Both the position numbers and the translations under genes were made by a program. The notes beneath the pieces are model-generated. The model saw nothing but the letters and a program-made list of their open reading frames with translations. It did no database searches and was not told the origin of the DNA. A stretch of 64,000 nucleotides of DNA from Dactylosporangium roseum (lineage in GTDB: Bacteria; Actinomycetota; Actinomycetes; Mycobacteriales; Micromonosporaceae), in NCBI RefSeq assembly GCF_025264685.1, contig NZ_CP073721.1, positions 7,023,501 to 7,087,500 of the forward strand, given 5' to 3'. Below, piece by piece: positions 60,899 through 64,000 of this stretch. The first letter of the stretch is position 1, and each line of letters starts with the position of its first letter.

Positions 60899-62019
60899 GT
60901 CCCCTCCTCCGAAACCGTGTCGACGTCGGTCGCGAGCTCGGTCGACGCCACGTCGACCAGGTCGGTGTCCACGTCGATCGAGGTGACCGTGAAGACGTCG
61001 GTGGCCGAGGCCGACTCGAGCTGCGAGGTGAAGTGGCACGCCGCCGAGTGGCCGTGGGCGACCGGCACCAGGTCCGGCTCCTCCTCGGCGCAGATGTCCT
61101 GCGCGAGCGGGCAGCGGGGGCGGAACGGGCAGCCGGACGGCAGGTTCAGCAGCGACGGCGGGGTGCCGACGATCGGCGTGAGTCGCGCGTCCCGGCCCTC
61201 GTCGACGCGGGGAAGGCTGCCCAGCAGCCCCAGCGCGTAGGGCATGCGGGGCCGGTAGAAGATGTCGTCGACGGTGCCCGACTCCACCAGCTTCCCGGCG
61301 TACATGACGCAGATCCGGTCCGCATGCCCGGCGATGACGCCGAGGTCGTGCGTGATGAGCACGAGCGCGGCGCCGATCTCGGTACGCGCCGCCTCCAGCG
61401 CCTCCAGCACCTGCGCCTGCACGGTAACGTCCAATGCGGTCGTCGGCTCGTCCGCGATCATGACCTCGGGATTGTTGGCCATGGCGATCGCGATGACGAC
61501 CCGCTGCCGCATGCCGCCGGACATCTCGTGCGGATAGTTGTGCACGCGCTGCTCGGCGTGCGGGATGCCGACGACCCGCAGCAGCTCGACGGCCCGGTCC
61601 CAGGCGGTGCGCTTGCTGACCTCATGGTGCACGAGGACCGCCTCGGCGATCTGCTTGCCGATCGGGTAGACCGGGTTCAGCGAGGTCAACGGGTCCTGGA
61701 AGATCATCGCCAGGTGCTTGCCGCGCACCTTGCTCATCTCCCGGTCGTTCTTGCCGAGCAGCTCCTCGCCGCGGAACTTCGCCGATCCCGTGATGCGGGC
61801 CGACTTCGGCAGCAGGCCCATCAGGGCCAGCGAGGTCACCGACTTGCCGGAGCCGGACTCGCCGACGATGCCGAGCGTCTCGCCGCGCCGGAGCGTGTAC
61901 GAGACGCCGCGCACGGCCTTGACCAGGCCGTCCTCCGTCGGGAACGAGACGCTGAGATCCTCGACCGACAGCACGACGCCGGTCGCGGTGGAGGGAGGAT
62001 CAAGGGAAATCTCGGTCAT
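60895..62019 (-). CDS. Oligopeptide ABC transporter ATPase (DppD/OppD type)
   Basis: A 374-residue ABC ATPase. Walker A GESGSGKS, Q-loop IFQDPLTSLNP, signature MSGGMRQR, Walker B VMIADEPTTALD, H-loop ITHDLGV, plus the Opp/Dpp C-terminal Cys motif CPFRPRCPLAQDIC...CHF. An extra acidic/Val/Thr-rich C-terminal tail of about 40 residues (TSIDVDTDLVDVASTELATD) extends beyond the usual end of the family. It pairs with the OppF-type ATPase. Start ATG 62019 overlaps the DppC stop. Confidence 0.93.
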   Translation of the reverse strand: MTEISLDPPSTATGVVLSVEDLSVSFPTEDGLVKAVRGVSYTLRRGETLGIVGESGSGKSVTSLALMGLLPKSARITGSAKFRGEELLGKNDREMSKVRGKHLAMIFQDPLTSLNPVYPIGKQIAEAVLVHHEVSKRTAWDRAVELLRVVGIPHAEQRVHNYPHEMSGGMRQRVVIAIAMANNPEVMIADEPTTALDVTVQAQVLEALEAARTEIGAALVLITHDLGVIAGHADRICVMYAGKLVESGTVDDIFYRPRMPYALGLLGSLPRVDEGRDARLTPIVGTPPSLLNLPSGCPFRPRCPLAQDICAEEEPDLVPVAHGHSAACHFTSQLESASATDVFTVTSIDVDTDLVDVASTELATDVDTVSEEGT

Positions 62020-62930
62020 CGGCGCACCAGCGTCTGTCGTGGGTCGAAGGCGTCGCGAAGGCCGTCGCCGACGAAGTTGACGGTGAGCGCGATGAGGATG
62101 ATGAACAGGCCGGGGAAGTAGAACAGCCACGGCTGGTCCTGCACGGAGAGCTTGGCGTCGTTGATGAGCAGGCCGAGCGAGGTGTCGGGCCGCTGCACGC
62201 CGAAGCCGATGAAGGACAGCGCCGTCTCGGACAGGATCGTGGTCGCGATGGTGACCGTCGCCGCCACGATGATCGGTCCGAGCGCGTTGGGCAGCAGGTG
62301 CCGCACGATGATGCGCATGTCGCTCGCGCCCATCGCCTTGGCCGCCTCGACGAACTCCTGCTCGCGCAGCGACAGCACGACGCCGCGCACCATCCGGGAG
62401 ATGCCGGCCCACGCCAGGAACGACAGCACCAGGGCGAGGCCCCACCAGCTAGCGCCGCCGCGGAAGTTGACCGCGAGGGTCACCGCGATGGCGATGCTGG
62501 GCAGGGTCAGCACCACGTCGGCGAGCCGCATGAGCAGGCCGTCGAGCTTGCCCCGGTAGAAGCCGGCGATCGCGCCCCACAGCGCGCCGAAGGTGGTCGC
62601 GATCAGCGCCACCATCAGCGAGATCTTCAACGACTGCTGGGTGCCGCGCATGCTCTGGCCGAGCAGGTCGTGGCCGGCCTGGTCGGTGCCGAGCGGATAC
62701 TCCGCCGACGGCGGTGAGAAGCTCGGTCCGTCGATGTAGGTGTGGTCGTACTTCCACACGAGCGGCCCGACGAACGCGAACAGCACGATCAGCAGGAACA
62801 CCACCAGGCTGCCGACCGCGAGGCGGTGCCGCAGGAACCGCCGGGTGACGAGCTCGAACTGGGAGCGCTGCCGGGTGGTGACCTCCTGAACGTCCTGTGG
62901 GGCCTTCGTGGCCAGGGTCGGGTTACTCAT
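62016..62930 (-). CDS. Oligopeptide ABC transporter permease (DppC/OppC type)
   Basis: A 304-residue permease with six transmembrane helices (first at about 33-57). The OppC N-terminal extension and the EAA loop facing the ATPase (EQEFVEAAKAMGASDMRIIVRHLLPNALGPI split here) are present. It forms the channel with the DppB-type permease. It overlaps the upstream permease gene by 8 bases and the downstream ATPase gene by 4. Confidence 0.93.
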   Translation of the reverse strand: MSNPTLATKAPQDVQEVTTRQRSQFELVTRRFLRHRLAVGSLVVFLLIVLFAFVGPLVWKYDHTYIDGPSFSPPSAEYPLGTDQAGHDLLGQSMRGTQQSLKISLMVALIATTFGALWGAIAGFYRGKLDGLLMRLADVVLTLPSIAIAVTLAVNFRGGASWWGLALVLSFLAWAGISRMVRGVVLSLREQEFVEAAKAMGASDMRIIVRHLLPNALGPIIVAATVTIATTILSETALSFIGFGVQRPDTSLGLLINDAKLSVQDQPWLFYFPGLFIILIALTVNFVGDGLRDAFDPRQTLVRR

Positions 62931-63909
62931 AGCGAATCCTCGGGTCGAGCACGGCGTAGAGCAGGTCGGCGACGATGTTGAACAGGATCACCACGAGACC
63001 GGAGACGAGCAGCCAGCCCAGGATCGAGTTCACGTCCCGCCGGGTGACCGACTCCAGCAGGTACGTCCCCATGCCTGCCCAGTTGAAGACGGTCTCGGTG
63101 ATCACCGCGCCGCCGAAGATGCCGCCGATGTCGACGGCCGTGATCGTGGTCAGCGGGATGAGCGCGGTGCGCAGCGCGTGCCGGATCATGACCTGCCGGC
63201 TGCGCAGGCCCTTCGCCCGGGCGAGGCGGACGTAGTCGCTGTTGAGGACCTCCAGCATGGCGCTGCGCTGGTACCGGCTCCAGGCCGCGTACGTGATCAG
63301 CGTCAACGCGATGGTGGGCAGCACCATGTGCCCGGCGATATCAGTGATCTTGCCCCACGTGTCGAACGTGTCGTGGTTGTAATCCTTGTCGCCGAGGGTG
63401 TAGAAGGTCTGCGAGCCGGTGCTCTGGTTGTAGGCGATGCCGGCCTCTTTGAGCAGCAGTGCCAGCCAGAACGACGGGATCGACAGCGCGAGAAACCCGG
63501 TGAAGGTGAAGCCGTAGTCGACCTTGCTGTACTGCTTGACGGCGCTGATCACGCCGGAGACGACGGCGAGGAGCACCGCGAGCAGCATGGCCACGAAGAC
63601 CAGCCGTAGCGTGACCCAGAGCCGGTCACCGAGTTGCTCGCCGATGTCGAGGGTGCGCTCGGTCGACTGGCCGAAGTCGCCGTGCATTACCAGGTTGCCG
63701 AGCCACGAGAGGTACCGCTCGTACAACGGCTTGTCCAGGCCGAGCCGGTGGGCTTCCGAGAGCCGGGTTTCGAGTGGGACCGGCGGGTTTCGCGCTTCCA
63801 TGTCGTCGATGGGGCTGCCCGAGAGGGACGCGACGATGAACACGAAGATCGAGGCGGCGATGAGCACCGGTATTCCGATCAGGAGCCGGCGCACCGCATA
63901 GGCGATCAT
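62923..63909 (-). CDS. Oligopeptide ABC transporter permease (DppB/OppB type)
   Basis: A 328-residue permease with six transmembrane helices (first at about 8-28: LLIGIPVLIAASIFVFIVAS), an extracytoplasmic loop after helix 1 (RLSEAHRLGLDKPLYERYLSWLGNLVMHGDFG in parts) and the EAA loop LARAKGLRSRQVMIRHALRTALIP. The region after helix 3 has an extra ~55-residue extracytoplasmic segment (NQSTGSQTFYTLGDKDYNHDT) typical of the longer DppB group. First of the four transporter genes in the window; the solute-binding protein gene is probably the one ending at 63988. Confidence 0.93.
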   Translation of the reverse strand: MIAYAVRRLLIGIPVLIAASIFVFIVASLSGSPIDDMEARNPPVPLETRLSEAHRLGLDKPLYERYLSWLGNLVMHGDFGQSTERTLDIGEQLGDRLWVTLRLVFVAMLLAVLLAVVSGVISAVKQYSKVDYGFTFTGFLALSIPSFWLALLLKEAGIAYNQSTGSQTFYTLGDKDYNHDTFDTWGKITDIAGHMVLPTIALTLITYAAWSRYQRSAMLEVLNSDYVRLARAKGLRSRQVMIRHALRTALIPLTTITAVDIGGIFGGAVITETVFNWAGMGTYLLESVTRRDVNSILGWLLVSGLVVILFNIVADLLYAVLDPRIRYE

Positions 63910-63931
63910 GATCTACCTCCGCTGTGACGCA

Positions 63932-63965
63932 GGACCCCGGACGCCTGCATCGGCGTCCGGGGTCC
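63932..63965 (-). terminator. Hairpin between upstream gene and permease operon
   Basis: ggaccccggacgcc (63932-63945) and ggcgtccggggtcc (63952-63965) form a perfect 14-bp stem with a 6-base loop, about 23 bases after a stop codon on the minus strand. It may lower but not abolish read-through into the permease genes, a common way to make more binding protein than permease. Confidence 0.7.
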
Positions 63966-63987
63966 CCGTGTGTAGATGAGCCCAGAC

Positions 63988-64000
63988 TCAGGCGGCCTTC
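63988..64000 (-). CDS. 3' end of an upstream gene (probably solute-binding protein)
   Basis: Only the last three codons (Lys-Ala-Ala) and a TGA (63990-63988) are inside the window. The position upstream of an Opp/Dpp permease operon, separated by a hairpin, suggests the peptide-binding lipoprotein gene. This is an inference from gene order. Confidence 0.35.

Overview
The window is chromosomal DNA from a high-GC actinobacterium. Gene content and order point to the Micromonosporaceae (Actinoplanes/Micromonospora-like), but this is an inference from synteny and codon bias, not from a database match. Core landmarks are ssrA-smpB-(M23 peptidase)-ftsX-ftsE-prfB, secA next to an Rv3235-like gene, hpf-comF-lpqB-mtrB-mtrA, and the MoxR/DUF58/SpoIIM/RDD cluster. 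Many genes begin 6-8 bases after a TANNNT -10 box, so leaderless mRNAs appear to be common here.

Layout. 0-11.6 kb: accessory and housekeeping genes (S4 protein, ankyrin protein, lipoprotein, M28 peptidase, small kinase-like protein, MOSC protein, thymidine kinase overlapping a GT87-type mannosyltransferase, GGDEF-EAL protein, csoR with a C39-like peptidase gene). A very short ORF with a near-perfect Shine-Dalgarno sequence and its own promoter and hairpin lies at 1.3-1.55 kb. 11.6-15.3 kb: a plastic region with a decayed macro-domain gene, a YefM-YoeB toxin-antitoxin pair, and a 2.5 kb integrated element. The element is bounded by a 43-51 bp duplication of the 3' part of tRNA-Ala(GGC) and carries a truncated tyrosine integrase plus a secreted Cys-rich protein and a small membrane protein. 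15.3-24 kb: UPF0301 protein, MTA phosphorylase-family enzyme, a two-component system, a hemerythrin-like protein, a hydrolase divergent from a SnoaL-type ECF sigma factor, a DUF1963-like protein, a beta-propeller protein and a membrane protein.

24-32 kb: a 1.1 kb non-coding stretch with inverted repeats and ~100 bp tandem repeats, then the trans-translation and division block: tmRNA, an unusual SRPBCC-TM-CBM2-like fusion, smpB, a coiled-coil LytM/M23 peptidase, ftsX, ftsE, prfB. FtsEX and the peptidase probably form a septal hydrolase module; ssrA and smpB together rescue stalled ribosomes. 32-43.5 kb: PadR regulator, membrane Ser/Thr kinase, helicase-associated protein, pruA, several conserved actinobacterial proteins and secA.

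43.5-52.3 kb: two translationally coupled tandem-GNAT genes, then (minus strand) hpf, a ComF-like protein, lpqB, mtrB and mtrA, the envelope-stress/cell-cycle two-component system with its lipoprotein. 52.4-59.8 kb: a five-gene overlapping operon (membrane protein, DUF4129, DUF4350, MoxR ATPase, DUF58) next to divergent SpoIIM-like and RDD genes. 59.8-64 kb: an oligopeptide-type ABC importer (two ATPases, two permeases), with the last codons of a further upstream gene at the window edge.
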